Origin: Thioclava sp. JE_KL1 | Lineage (GTDB): Bacteria; Pseudomonadota; Alphaproteobacteria; Rhodobacterales; Rhodobacteraceae | Assembly: GCF_009296265.1 (NCBI RefSeq) | Contig: NZ_WBJS01000004.1 | Location: 1-64,000, forward strand | Direction of reading: 5' to 3' | DNA length: 64,000 bases | Part shown: one piece after another, positions 23,137 through 32,234 of the stretch | Numbering within the stretch: the stretch's first letter is position 1 | Layout of the letters: every line of letters begins with the position of its first letter | The notes under the pieces: generated by a model | Databases searched by the model: none | Told to the model about the DNA's origin: nothing | What the model saw: only the letters and a program-made list of their open reading frames with translations | Translations under genes and position numbers: made by a program

Positions 23137-24459
23137 TTAGCTCTCCGGATAGCCGCCTGGGATCAGCGGCCGGATCTTCAGCCGCGTGATCCGGTTGTCC
23201 TTGCGACCCGCAACCTCGAAGCGGAAGCCGTGGAAGGAAAACACCTGCCCCTCGGTCGGGATCGTCTGCGCCTCGTGGATCACCAGACCGGCGACGGTGT
23301 TGGCCTCTTCGTCGGGCAGCGTCCAGTCGGTCTCACGGTTCAGGTCGCGGATCGTCATCGCCCCGTCGACGATGTAATCGCCGCTCTCGGTGGGCTTCAG
23401 ACGCTTCTCGGCCTTGGGGTCGAACTCGTCGGTGATCTCGCCGACGATCTCTTCGAGGATGTCCTCCAGCGTCAGCAGACCCCGCAGATCGCCATATTCG
23501 TCCACCACCAGCGCGAAATGGGTACGGCGTTTCAGGAATTCCTGCATTTGCTCGTCGAGAGGCGTCGTCTCGGGGACGAAATAGGGCTTCATCATCACCT
23601 TGGCGATGTCGAGATCGGCGACGCTTTCCAACGTCCCGTCACCCCCGCGCACGACCTTCTCGACCGCACGCAGCAGGTCTTTCGAGTGGATGACGCCCAC
23701 CACGTTCTCGCGCTCGCCGCGATAGAGCGGCAGGCGGGTATGAGGCGAGGACAGCACCGCCGTCAGGATCGTGTCGGGATCTTCCTCGATATCGATCATC
23801 TCGATCTGGCTCCGGTGGAGCATGATCTCCTCGACCGTGCGATTGCCCAGATCGAGCGCGCCCAACAGCCGGTCGCGGTCTTCCTTGTCGACCGTGCCCT
23901 CGGATTGCCCAAGCGCCAGCGCGCCCGCGATCTCCTCGTGGATCGAGAACATATGGGTGTCCTTGTCGGTCCGCATCCCGAAGGCATAGAGAATGCCGCG
24001 CACGATCATCCGCACGATCGCGACGATCGGGGCGAGGACGAGTGTGACCACGCGGATCGGCCCCGCGACCTTCGAGGCGACTTTCTCGGGCAGTGTGATT
24101 GCGTAGGTCTTGGGAAGCACTTCCGAGAAGACCAGCACCAGTACCGTCATCACCAGCGTCGCCAGCGCCACCCCCGATTGCCCGAAGACCCGCGTCATCA
24201 AAGCCGTCGCCAGCGAGGCGGACAGGATGTTGACGACGTTGTTGCCCAGGAGGATCGCGCCGATCAGCCGTTCGCTATCCTCGGTGACTTCCAGCGCGGT
24301 TTTCGCGCCGCTTTCGCCCTTATCGGCCTGCGCACGCAGCTTGGCGCGGCTGGCCGCCGTCAGCGCGGTTTCCGAGCCCGAGAAGAAGGCCGAGAGCGCC
24401 AGCAGCAGTATGATCGAACCGGCGGTGAGCCAGAAAGCAAAATCGAGAGTGTTTTCCAT
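23137..24459 (-). CDS. CNNM/CBS-domain membrane protein, HlyC/CorC family
   Basis: A 440-residue inner-membrane protein. An N-terminal CNNM domain has about four membrane segments (FWLTAGSIILLLALSAFFSGSE onward). Two CBS domains (about 205-335, including RLPLYRGERENVVGVIHSKDLL and LVVDEYGDLRGLLTLEDILEEIVGEI) and a C-terminal CorC_HlyC domain follow. Relatives are linked to magnesium or cobalt efflux and resistance; 'hemolysin' in old names is misleading. It is 33 bases after xerD in the leftward xerD direction and may be cotranscribed. Confidence 0.88.
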   Translation of the reverse strand: MENTLDFAFWLTAGSIILLLALSAFFSGSETALTAASRAKLRAQADKGESGAKTALEVTEDSERLIGAILLGNNVVNILSASLATALMTRVFGQSGVALATLVMTVLVLVFSEVLPKTYAITLPEKVASKVAGPIRVVTLVLAPIVAIVRMIVRGILYAFGMRTDKDTHMFSIHEEIAGALALGQSEGTVDKEDRDRLLGALDLGNRTVEEIMLHRSQIEMIDIEEDPDTILTAVLSSPHTRLPLYRGERENVVGVIHSKDLLRAVEKVVRGGDGTLESVADLDIAKVMMKPYFVPETTPLDEQMQEFLKRRTHFALVVDEYGDLRGLLTLEDILEEIVGEITDEFDPKAEKRLKPTESGDYIVDGAMTIRDLNRETDWTLPDEEANTVAGLVIHEAQTIPTEGQVFSFHGFRFEVAGRKDNRITRLKIRPLIPGGYPES

Positions 24460-24492
24460 GGTGTCAGGTTATGGGGCGCGGGCAGGGCGCAT

Positions 24493-25470
24493 TCAAGCGG
24501 TGCCGTCACTTTTGCCGCGCGGTTTCGCCAGCGGGTGATGCGTCAGCACCAGCTCCTTGAGCCGTTCGTCGAGGACATGGGTGTAAATCTCCGTGGTCGA
24601 CAGGTCCGCGTGCCCCAGAAGCATCTGGATCGCGCGCAGATCCGCGCCGCCTTGCAGTAGATGGGTGGCGAAGGCGTGGCGCAAGACGTGGGGCGTGACC
24701 TTGGCGGGGCTGACCCCGGCCTTCACCGCGATGTCCTTCAGCAGCTTGTGAAAGCCCTGACGCGTCAGGTGACCTTCCTTGCCGCCCGAGGGAAAGAGGA
24801 AACGCGAGGGCGGCGCGCGATGTTCGATGCGGGCCTGTTCCTCGGCCTCGTCGCGTGCGGTCAGCCAAGCGGCCAGCGCCTCGCGCGCCGGTGGCGAGAG
24901 CGGCACCATCCGCTCCTTGTCGCCCTTGCCGCGCACGAGCAGCATCCGCGGATCGCCGCGCGCGGAGGACGCCGGCAGCGAGACCAGTTCGGAGACCCGC
25001 ATCCCCGTCGCATAGAGCAGCTCCATCAGGCAGCGATTGCGGATCTGGTCTTTCTGCGAGCGGCCCTGATCGCGGGCGGCCTCCAGCAGCGCCTCGACCT
25101 CTTCGAGGCTCAGCGTTTTCGGCAGGCGTTGCGCGCGGCCGGGGCCTGCGATGCGGATCGCCGGATTGTCGGCGCGCCAGCCTTCCTCATAGGCGAAGCG
25201 GTAAAGCTGCCGGATCGCCGAGAGCCTGCGCGCGCGGGTCGATTTCGCCAAGCCCTCCGCCTCGCAGCGGATCAGATAGGTCTCGATATCGGCGCGGGTC
25301 AGGGTCGCGTAACTCAGCTCCTTCGCCTGAAGAAACCCCGCGAAGTCATTGAGATCGCGCCCATAACTCAGGATCGTGTTGCGCGCGGCACCGGCTTCGG
25401 CGGATTGCGCGTCGAGAAAACTCGGCAGCCATTGCGGATCGGGCGGCGCGTCTGAACCGGGTCCGGTCAT
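24493..25470 (-). CDS. xerD: Site-specific tyrosine recombinase XerD
   Basis: Resolves chromosome dimers at dif together with XerC. The 325-residue protein has a SAM-like N-terminal core-binding domain and a catalytic domain carrying R158 (TGMRVSEL), K182 (GKGDKER), H261 and R264 (HVLRHAFATH), H287 (LGHADL) and nucleophile Y296 (TTEIYTHV). All six catalytic residues are present. There are no phage genes nearby, which favours a housekeeping role. Its ATG overlaps the stop of the preceding exported protein by four bases. Confidence 0.93.
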   Translation of the reverse strand: MTGPGSDAPPDPQWLPSFLDAQSAEAGAARNTILSYGRDLNDFAGFLQAKELSYATLTRADIETYLIRCEAEGLAKSTRARRLSAIRQLYRFAYEEGWRADNPAIRIAGPGRAQRLPKTLSLEEVEALLEAARDQGRSQKDQIRNRCLMELLYATGMRVSELVSLPASSARGDPRMLLVRGKGDKERMVPLSPPAREALAAWLTARDEAEEQARIEHRAPPSRFLFPSGGKEGHLTRQGFHKLLKDIAVKAGVSPAKVTPHVLRHAFATHLLQGGADLRAIQMLLGHADLSTTEIYTHVLDERLKELVLTHHPLAKPRGKSDGTA

Positions 25471-27071
25471 CCGCGATCTCCCAGCACGATCAGCTCGATA
25501 GCGGCGCGCCGCGCGACGGTTTCCAGCCCGGCCAGTCGCAGCAGGCTCAACCCGTCCTGCAGGCGCGGATAGTCGCCCTTCGAGCCTTCGCCCACATCCC
25601 CGATCGCCTCGATCAGTGCGAGGCCAAGCTGATCAGGCAGCAATCCCTTGTAGCGGTCGGGCGCGGCACCCGGCGGCGCATCGAAGACCGCCTTCAGCGC
25701 CTGATCGCGCGCGCCGCTTGCGGGGTTTGCGCTGGTATCGCCTGCGGCCAGCCCCTTGAGCAGCGCGGCCTGCGCGGAATCGTGTGTGCCTTTGCGGGCG
25801 TTTTCTTCGTAATTCGGGGTCAGCAGGCTCAGTTCATAGGCAAGGCGGCCCGCGCGGCCCGGCAGGTTCATCCCCGCGAGCTGGTCGCCGAACAGCGCGC
25901 CCAGAACCGGCGCGAGATCTTCCGAGGCCATCACGTCATAAGCGGCGGGCAGGGCGGTCGTGACCCTGTCGGTATCGCTCGCCTCGAGTGCCTGATCGAG
26001 CGCACTTACGGCCGACACGCGATCCCAGAGGGACCCCGACGCCGCCGCTTTACGCTCGGTATAGAGCCCCAGCAGCCGGTTCGGATCAAGGACACCCGCA
26101 CGGGCCAGACGCTCGGCGGCCTCCAATTGGGATTTCCAGCCGTTATTCTCGGTCAAATCGGCCTGCGCGAAGGCCAACGGCAGCGTTGCGGTGGGCAGCG
26201 GCTGACCGATCGCCTCCATCATCTTGAACGCGAGCGGTGTGACGTGATCGGGGGGCGGCGCATCCCCGGCCTCTTCGGCCAGGGCCGGGTCGAGGAATTG
26301 CTCCAGCAGCGAGCGATCCTCCGCGGGGATCTGCCCCAGCGCGGCCCCCGTGCCATAGGTCAGCTCGGCCGTGTCCCATTGCCCGTTGCGTGCAAGGCAG
26401 AACACCCGCGCGGCATAAGACGGCGCGATACCGGGCGTGCGTTGGATGATCTTGCAGGCGCGGTTCTCCTGCCCCAGCAGCAGCGCCACGTCGAAGCTGC
26501 GGCGGAAAATCTCGGGGCTGGCGGTGCCTGCCTGTCCCAAAAGCGCATTGGCCTGTTCCAGCGCGCCCATGTCCAGAAGCCGGTCGATCCGGGCAAGGAA
26601 CAGCTGGTTGCGCTGTGATGGCGTCTCGATCTGCGGCGGGTTCAGCTCGGCCAGCAGTAGCGTCAGGCTCAGCTCCCGCAGCGCGGGCAACTGATCGAGC
26701 GGCATCGCCCGCAGCGCCTGCGCCAGTTCCGGTTCGGGGGTCTTGCCCCAAAGATCGCGCGGCAACCCGGTGCGATCCGGCGTCAGGAGGCCCAAAGTAT
26801 CGGCGGAGGGCGCGTCGAGCGAGAGTACCGAGATATCTTCGATTCCGCCCGCCCCGGTGACCGGGGCAGTCGAGCCCGCCGGGCCGTCGCGCGGTGCCGA
26901 CTTCAGGGAATGTGACAGCCAGTCAATCGCCGACATAGGGCTGCTGGCGGTAGGGGTTGCGTCCGCCGCGGCATTCGATTGCGCGGCGGCGGAACCCGCC
27001 ACCAGACCGCCAAGCGCGAACCCGCTCAGCCAGATCAGGCCAAGGGTCGCCGCACGGCGATCAGTTGCCAC
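25467..27071 (-). CDS. Exported alanine-rich protein of unknown function
   Basis: A ~534-residue protein. The start is taken as the GTG at 27071 because it puts a clean signal peptide at the N-terminus (RR, then LGLIWLSGFALGGLVAGSA, AAAQ) and overlaps the upstream small gene by only 11 bases. An ATG at 27110 would add 13 residues and overlap by 50. After the signal comes a low-complexity stretch, then a long helical region rich in Ala and Leu resembling tandem helical repeats. I see no catalytic motif. It is coupled to xerD (ATGA). Confidence 0.75.
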   Translation of the reverse strand: MATDRRAATLGLIWLSGFALGGLVAGSAAAQSNAAADATPTASSPMSAIDWLSHSLKSAPRDGPAGSTAPVTGAGGIEDISVLSLDAPSADTLGLLTPDRTGLPRDLWGKTPEPELAQALRAMPLDQLPALRELSLTLLLAELNPPQIETPSQRNQLFLARIDRLLDMGALEQANALLGQAGTASPEIFRRSFDVALLLGQENRACKIIQRTPGIAPSYAARVFCLARNGQWDTAELTYGTGAALGQIPAEDRSLLEQFLDPALAEEAGDAPPPDHVTPLAFKMMEAIGQPLPTATLPLAFAQADLTENNGWKSQLEAAERLARAGVLDPNRLLGLYTERKAAASGSLWDRVSAVSALDQALEASDTDRVTTALPAAYDVMASEDLAPVLGALFGDQLAGMNLPGRAGRLAYELSLLTPNYEENARKGTHDSAQAALLKGLAAGDTSANPASGARDQALKAVFDAPPGAAPDRYKGLLPDQLGLALIEAIGDVGEGSKGDYPRLQDGLSLLRLAGLETVARRAAIELIVLGDRG

Positions 27072-27270
27072 TCGCAGCCTCGCTGTCAGTGTCTGTCGCA
27101 GTACCTGCATCGGAATTACTCGTGCCCGCCATGCCCGAGCCGTCGGGCAGGGTGACTTCGATCCGCTGTTCCTGACTGTCGGGGCTCATGTCGCCCAAGT
27201 AAGCAAAGCCGATCACGCCGATCGCGCCAAGCACCAGAAGGATGACGATAAGCTTGAAGATGCGCCCCAT
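27061..27270 (-). CDS. Small single-span membrane protein of unknown function
   Basis: A 69-residue protein: MGRIF, one membrane helix (LIVILLVLGAIGVIGFAYLG), a short acidic and glutamine-rich segment and a Ser/Thr/Asp-rich tail. A periplasmic C-terminus is likely. It starts the leftward group with the exported Ala-rich protein, xerD and the CNNM protein, and is divergent from aroK. AAGAGAG precedes the ATG. Confidence 0.72.
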   Translation of the reverse strand: MGRIFKLIVILLVLGAIGVIGFAYLGDMSPDSQEQRIEVTLPDGSGMAGTSNSDAGTATDTDSEAASGN

Positions 27271-27504
27271 AATCTCTCTTTTCTGCCGTCTGTCGCGGCC
27301 CGTCCCATAACGTGTCTCTCGGCGGGCGGGCCGTTCTTGGTTGCGGTTTCGCGTTGATCATATATGGCATTTCAGGGAAGTTCACGCCATTCAAGGGGTC
27401 CTGCGTCACGATTGTGCAAGGCTCCGCCGATGGCAAGCCTTGTCCGTCCCGCCGGGATTGACAGGGCAGGAATACCGCAGGCGACGCGAGGCAGGGGGCG
27501 CTAG

Positions 27505-28077
27505 GTGGAAGGCGAAACCGGGATCGAGGGGCATCTGACGCGCTCCGTCGTGCTCGTCGGCATGATGGGCTCGGGCAAGACGGCGGTCGGCACTGCTCTG
27601 TCCAAGATGCTCGATTCGGCATTCCTCGACAGCGACCATGAAATCGAACGCGCCGCCCAGATGACGGTGGCCGAGATTTTCGCCCGCGACGGCGAGCCGT
27701 TCTTCCGCGCTCGCGAATCGGAAGTGCTGGAGCGGCTGCTGATGGGCCCGCCCGGCGTGATCTCCACCGGGGGCGGGGCCTTCCTGTCCGAGAAGAACCG
27801 CGAGCTGATCAACCGACTTGGCGTCTCGGTCTGGCTGAAGGCGGATCTGGAGATCCTGTGGAACCGGGTGCGCCACAAGAACACGCGGCCCCTGCTGCGC
27901 ACGGCCGACCCGAAGCGGACGCTGAGCGATCTGCTCGCGGCGCGCCTTCCGCATTACGAGAAAGCGCAGATCGTGGTCGAGGCCGAGCCGGGCCTGTCGG
28001 TGCAGGGCATGGCGCGCAAGGTGGTGAGCCATTTGCGCGAGGTGGATGGATTGATCGAAGAGGTGAAAGATGCGTGA
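27505..28077 (+). CDS. aroK: Shikimate kinase
   Basis: Phosphorylates shikimate at the 3-hydroxyl in aromatic amino acid synthesis. The 190-residue P-loop kinase has Walker A GMMGSGKTAVG (19-29), the shikimate-binding DSDHEIE and FFRARESEVL, the STGGGAF motif and the lid RTADPKRTL. The start is GTG at 27505, preceded by GCAGGGGGC. It overlaps aroB by eight bases, forming an aroKB operon. Confidence 0.95.
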   Translation: MEGETGIEGHLTRSVVLVGMMGSGKTAVGTALSKMLDSAFLDSDHEIERAAQMTVAEIFARDGEPFFRARESEVLERLLMGPPGVISTGGGAFLSEKNRELINRLGVSVWLKADLEILWNRVRHKNTRPLLRTADPKRTLSDLLAARLPHYEKAQIVVEAEPGLSVQGMARKVVSHLREVDGLIEEVKDA

Positions 28078-29176
28078 GATCGTGCCGGTCGAGCTGGGCG
28101 AGCGTTCCTACGAGGTGCGCATCGGCACCGGGCTTTTGGAAAATGCTGGCACCGAGATCGCGCCCCTGCTGCGCCGTCCGCGCGTGGCTGTCGTCGCCGA
28201 TCAAACGGTGGCCGATCTGCATCTCGCGACCCTGCGCCGCGGCCTTGGCGATATCGAGATGGTCTCGCTGACCCTGCCGCCGGGCGAGGGCACGAAAAGC
28301 TGGCCGCAATTCACCCGCACCGTCGAATGGCTGCTGGAGCAGAAAGTCGAGCGCAAGGATATCGTCATCGCCTTGGGCGGCGGCGTGATCGGCGATCTGG
28401 TTGGGTTTGCGGCCGCCGTGCTGCGCCGGGGCGTGCGTTTCGTGCAGATCCCAACCTCGCTTCTCGCGCAGGTCGACAGCTCCGTGGGCGGCAAGACCGG
28501 GATCAACGCGCCGCAGGGCAAGAACCTGATCGGCGCCTTCCATCAGCCGTCGTTGGTGCTGGCCGATCTCGACGTGCTGGGAACGCTCGAGCCGCGCGAC
28601 TTCCTCGCGGGCTATGGCGAAGTGGTGAAATACGGGCTTCTGGGCGATGCGAAATTCTTCGACTGGCTCGAGGCCAACGCGCCTGCGATGGCCGCGGGCG
28701 ATATGCAAAAGCGTCTGCATGCGGTGAAACGCTCGGTCGAGATGAAGGCCGAGATCGTGGCCCGCGACGAGACGGAGGAGGGCGACCGCGCACTGCTCAA
28801 TCTCGGCCACACCTTCTGCCACGCGCTGGAGGCCGCGACCGGTTATTCCGACCGGCTCCTGCATGGCGAGGGCGTGGCGATCGGCTGCGCGATGGCGTTC
28901 GAGTTGAGCCAACGCCTCGGCCTGTGTTCGCAAGAAGCCCCGAGCCGCGTACGTGCGCATCTGCGCGACATGGGGATGAAGACCGATCTGGCCGATATCG
29001 AAGGCGATCTGCCGGGCCGCGACGCGCTGATCGACTTGATGGCGCAGGACAAGAAAGTGCTCGACGGCAAGCTGCGCTTTATCCTCGCGCGCGGCATCGG
29101 GGAGGCTTTCGTGACCTCGGATGTGCCGCGCGATGTGCTGGCAGGCGTGCTCGACGACGCGCTGGCCGCGCGGTAA
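28070..29176 (+). CDS. aroB: 3-dehydroquinate synthase
   Basis: Converts DAHP to 3-dehydroquinate, the second step of the shikimate pathway, using NAD+ and a divalent metal. The 368-residue enzyme has the NAD-binding GGGVIGDLVGFAAA, the substrate loop PTSLLAQVDSSVGGKTGIN, GYGEVVKYG, and the metal ligands in LLNLGHTFCHALE and LLHGEGVAIG. Length and order are standard. It overlaps aroK, so the pair is cotranslated. Followed 51 bases later by tRNA-Arg. Confidence 0.97.
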   Translation: MREIVPVELGERSYEVRIGTGLLENAGTEIAPLLRRPRVAVVADQTVADLHLATLRRGLGDIEMVSLTLPPGEGTKSWPQFTRTVEWLLEQKVERKDIVIALGGGVIGDLVGFAAAVLRRGVRFVQIPTSLLAQVDSSVGGKTGINAPQGKNLIGAFHQPSLVLADLDVLGTLEPRDFLAGYGEVVKYGLLGDAKFFDWLEANAPAMAAGDMQKRLHAVKRSVEMKAEIVARDETEEGDRALLNLGHTFCHALEAATGYSDRLLHGEGVAIGCAMAFELSQRLGLCSQEAPSRVRAHLRDMGMKTDLADIEGDLPGRDALIDLMAQDKKVLDGKLRFILARGIGEAFVTSDVPRDVLAGVLDDALAAR

Positions 29177-29227
29177 GCCGATTTCCCAGTTGCGAGCCGC
29201 GCGCTCCTTCTTTATACGCCGCTTCAG

Positions 29228-29304
29228 GCACCCATAGCTCAGCTGGATAGAGCGCTGCCCTCCGAAGGCAGAGGCCGAAGGTTCGAATCCTTCTGGGTGC
29301 GCCA
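29228..29304 (+). tRNA. tRNA-Arg (anticodon CCG)
   Basis: A 77-base cloverleaf: acceptor GCACCCA/TGGGTGC, D arm GCTC...GAGC, anticodon stem CTGCC/GGCAG with loop CTCCGAA (anticodon CCG), T arm GAAGG TTCGAAT CCTTC, discriminator G and an encoded CCA. It reads CGG arginine codons. Confidence 0.97.
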
Positions 29305-29369
29305 CTTCCCCCCAGTTTCCGGAATTTCAGCGCCTTGGGGGCGGCACAGACGCTATCGAGACAGACCCG

Positions 29370-30380
29370 ATGAGAGACGCGATGACGACAGATGACGCCC
29401 TGATCCGCGCAGCGAAGCTCTCGGTCGCGCCGATGATGGACTGGACCGACCGCCATTGCCGCTACTTCCACCGTCAGATCAGCCGCAACGCGCTGCTCTA
29501 TACCGAGATGGTGACGGCGCCTGCGGTGATTCACGGCGATCGCGATCGTCTACTGGGGTTTGACGCCGCCGAACATTCGGTGGCGCTGCAGCTCGGTGGC
29601 TCGGACGCGAAAGAACTGGCCGAGGCGGCGCAGGTCGGCGCGGATTTCGGCTATGACGAGATCAATCTCAACTGCGGCTGCCCGTCCGATCGGGTGCAGT
29701 CCGGTGCGTTCGGCGCGGTTTTGATGAAGTCGCCCGATCTGGTGGCCGAGTGCTGTGCCGCGATGATCGCGGCGCAACCCGTTGAAGTCACAGTCAAATG
29801 CCGTATCGGGGTGGACGATCAGGACCCGCAGGAAGTGCTGCCCGAGTTCATCGAGAAGGTCGCCGCAGCCGGCGTGACCCGCATCACGATCCACGCCCGC
29901 AAGGCTTGGCTGCAGGGCCTCTCGCCCAAGGATAACCGCGAGATCCCGCCGCTCGATTACCCGCTCGTCCACGCGATGAAGGCGACCTATCCGCAGCTCC
30001 ATCTGTCGATCAATGGCGGCATCAAAGATCTCGCCGCGGCCGAGGCCGAACTCGCCCAAGGGCTCGACGGCGTCATGGTGGGTCGTGCCGCCTATCATCA
30101 GCCGATGGAAGTGCTGGGCGCCGCCGATCAGCGGATCTGGGGGCAGGGCGAGGCCCGCGATCCCTTCGACGCGGCGCAGGCGATGATCCCATATATCGCG
30201 CGCCATCTCGAGCGCGGCGGCAGGCTGCACCAGATCACCCGCCACATGCTCGGCCTGTTCCACGGCAAGCCCGGCGCGCGCCGCTTCCGGCAGATCCTGT
30301 CGGAAGGCGCGACCCGCGACGGCGCCGGGGTTGAACTTTTCGAGAGTGCGTTGTCAGCCGTACGTGAACGGGTTAACTGA
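29370..30380 (+). CDS. dusA: tRNA-dihydrouridine synthase A
   Basis: An FMN enzyme that reduces uridines 20/20a in the tRNA D-loop. The 336-residue protein begins with SVAPMMDWTDRHCR and contains EINLNCGCPSDRVQSGAFG, with catalytic cysteine C104, KCRIGVDD, ITIHARKAWLQGLSPK and the FMN-binding SINGGI and GVMVGRAAY. The WLQGLSPK and DDQ signatures mark the DusA subgroup. Start may be 29370 or the ATG at 29382 (MTTDD). It lies downstream of a tRNA gene. Confidence 0.94.
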   Translation: MRDAMTTDDALIRAAKLSVAPMMDWTDRHCRYFHRQISRNALLYTEMVTAPAVIHGDRDRLLGFDAAEHSVALQLGGSDAKELAEAAQVGADFGYDEINLNCGCPSDRVQSGAFGAVLMKSPDLVAECCAAMIAAQPVEVTVKCRIGVDDQDPQEVLPEFIEKVAAAGVTRITIHARKAWLQGLSPKDNREIPPLDYPLVHAMKATYPQLHLSINGGIKDLAAAEAELAQGLDGVMVGRAAYHQPMEVLGAADQRIWGQGEARDPFDAAQAMIPYIARHLERGGRLHQITRHMLGLFHGKPGARRFRQILSEGATRDGAGVELFESALSAVRERVN

Positions 30381-30405
30381 GCGGAACCCAAGGAGATTTC
30401 CCGAC

Positions 30406-31221
30406 ATGCCCGATTTCGCCACGCTCGCACCGCTCGTCTTGATCCTGTTGGCAGTGGGGGCGTTCGCAGGCGTTCTGGCGGGGCTTCTGGGGGTCGGCGG
30501 CGGGATCGTCCTCGTGCCAGCCTTCTTCTATCTTTTCAGCGGCTTGGGCTACGGATCGAACGATCTGATGCAGGTCTGCGTCGCGACCTCGCTGGCCACG
30601 ATCATCGTGACCTCGATCCGCTCGGTCATGGCCCATAACCGCAAGGGCGCGGTCGATTGGGACATCCTCAAACAATGGATCGCCCCCATCGCCATCGGTG
30701 CGATCATCGGGGTGCTGGTGGTGCATCAGCTGCGCTCTTCGACCATGCAGATCATCTTCGCGGTGATGGTGCTGGTGATCGCCTGCTACATGATGTTCGG
30801 CAAATCGACCTGGCGGATTTCGGATGGATTGCCGGGTGGGATCTTCCGCGCGTGGTTCGGCCCGCTGATGGGCTTCCTGTCGGTGCTTCTGGGTATCGGC
30901 GGCGGCTCGATCGGCACGCCGATGCAGACGCTCCACGGTATCCCGATCCACCGCGCGGTCGCGACCTCGGCAGGCTTCGGCGTGACCATCGCGCTGCCCT
31001 CCGCGATCGGCTTCCTGCTGACGCCGGTGGCCGACGCGCCGCCTTACTCGATCGGTGCGGTCAACATCCCCGCCTTCCTGATCGTCATCGCGATGACGAC
31101 GATCACCGCCCCCTTTGGCGCGGCACTGGCCCACAAGCTCGACCCCAAGAAGCTCAAGCGCGTCTTCGCGGGCTTCCTGATGCTCGTCGCGCTGAACATG
31201 CTGCGCAAAGCGTTTCTCTGA
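30406..31221 (+). CDS. TauE/SafE-family permease
   Basis: A 272-residue inner-membrane protein with about eight hydrophobic helices and the two family repeats: LAGLLGVGGGIVLVPAFFYLF near the N-terminus and LLGIGGGSIGTPMQTLHGIP in the second half. Members export sulfite, sulfoacetate or other organosulfonates; the substrate here is not identifiable. ATG 30406 is preceded by AGGAG. It ends in a repeat-bearing convergent junction with mazG. Confidence 0.88.
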   Translation: MPDFATLAPLVLILLAVGAFAGVLAGLLGVGGGIVLVPAFFYLFSGLGYGSNDLMQVCVATSLATIIVTSIRSVMAHNRKGAVDWDILKQWIAPIAIGAIIGVLVVHQLRSSTMQIIFAVMVLVIACYMMFGKSTWRISDGLPGGIFRAWFGPLMGFLSVLLGIGGGSIGTPMQTLHGIPIHRAVATSAGFGVTIALPSAIGFLLTPVADAPPYSIGAVNIPAFLIVIAMTTITAPFGAALAHKLDPKKLKRVFAGFLMLVALNMLRKAFL

Positions 31222-31224
31222 ACT

Positions 31225-31327
31225 TCCTCTTGGCGAAAATATCCCGGGGGGCGCGCTAGCGCGGGGGCAGAGCCCCCTCAACGTCTGAGTTCTGCGCGCA
31301 GTCGCGCGCGGGGGCAGAGCCCCCTCC
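31225..31327. repeat. Dispersed intergenic repeat, short double form (copy 2)
   Basis: It starts CCTCTTGGCGAAAATATCCC, then carries two GCGGGGGCAGAGCCCCCT hairpins (about 31260-31280 and 31308-31327). It fills the gap between the convergent stops of the TauE-like gene and mazG and could terminate both. Confidence 0.82.
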
Positions 31328-31328
31328 A

Positions 31329-32171
31329 TCATTTGATCTTGCGCGCCTTCGCGTCGTTCCAAAGCGCATCCATCTCGGCCAGATCGCTGTCCTTCGGCGC
31401 CTTGCCGCGCGCCTCAAGTTCGCGCTCGATATGATTGAACCGATTGGTGAATTTTAGATTGGCCGCGCGCAGGGACGCCTCCGGATCCAGCCCCAGATGC
31501 CGCCCGAGATTGACCATCACAAACAGCAGATCGCCATATTCCTCGGCCAGTTCCTCCGGGCCCAATTCGTCGCGCGCCTCTTCCAGCTCGCGCGCTTCCT
31601 CGACGATCTTGTCGAGCACCTCATCGGTCGAGGGCCAGTCGAACCCCACGCGCGCCGCGCGGTTCTGCAGCTTGATCGCACGGGTCAGCGCGGGCAGGCC
31701 CAGAGCAACGCCATCGAGCACGCCCACACGCTCGGATTTACCCGCAGCCTTGCGCTCGGCCGCCTTGATCGCTTCCCAATCGGCGGTCTGCTGTTCGGCC
31801 GATTTCTCGCGGCTCTCCGACCCGAAGACATGCGGATGGCGCGCCACCATCTTCGCGTTGATCGCGCGCAGCACGTCGGAGATATCGAACCGCCCGTCCT
31901 CGGACGCCATCTGCGCGTGATAGACCACCTGCAGCGCCAGATCGCCCAGCTCGCCCGGCAATTCCGACCAAGCCTCGCGCGCGATCGCATCGGCCACCTC
32001 ATGGGCTTCCTCGATCGTGTAGGGCGCGATGGAGGCGAAATCCTGCTCCAGATCCCACGGGCAACCGCTCTCCGGATCACGCAGGCATTCCATGATCGCG
32101 GTCAGCCGAGTGAACTGATGGGCCGCATCGCCCGTATCGTCGAAGATGAGTGCGTCGTCGGGTTTGGCCAT
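31329..32171 (-). CDS. mazG: Nucleoside triphosphate pyrophosphohydrolase MazG
   Basis: Hydrolyses NTPs and dNTPs to monophosphates, limiting mutagenic or stress-related nucleotides. The 280-residue protein has two MazG domains: the first with CPWDLEQDFASIAPYTIEEA and PGELGDLALQVVYHAQM, the second with EEARELEEA and EELAEEYGDLLFVMVNLGR, carrying the EExxE and ExxD metal motifs. ATG 32171 follows GGAGG. The same frame stays open for another ~780 bases upstream, but that stretch is antisense to the amidohydrolase and has no family match. Confidence 0.93.
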   Translation of the reverse strand: MAKPDDALIFDDTGDAAHQFTRLTAIMECLRDPESGCPWDLEQDFASIAPYTIEEAHEVADAIAREAWSELPGELGDLALQVVYHAQMASEDGRFDISDVLRAINAKMVARHPHVFGSESREKSAEQQTADWEAIKAAERKAAGKSERVGVLDGVALGLPALTRAIKLQNRAARVGFDWPSTDEVLDKIVEEARELEEARDELGPEELAEEYGDLLFVMVNLGRHLGLDPEASLRAANLKFTNRFNHIERELEARGKAPKDSDLAEMDALWNDAKARKIK

Positions 32172-32234
32172 TGCAGCTTGCCTCCTGCCATGCGAATGCC
32201 TCTGGCCTAACCAGCCCGCAAGGGGAAGTCCACT

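Noticed and set aside
24493-25470. Integrase of a genomic island
   Set aside because: The tyrosine recombinase has XerD length and motifs, no attachment repeats or phage genes are nearby, and the adjacent genes are housekeeping.
29228-29304. tRNA-Arg as an integration site
   Set aside because: No integrase, no duplicated tRNA 3' end and ordinary core genes lie on both sides.
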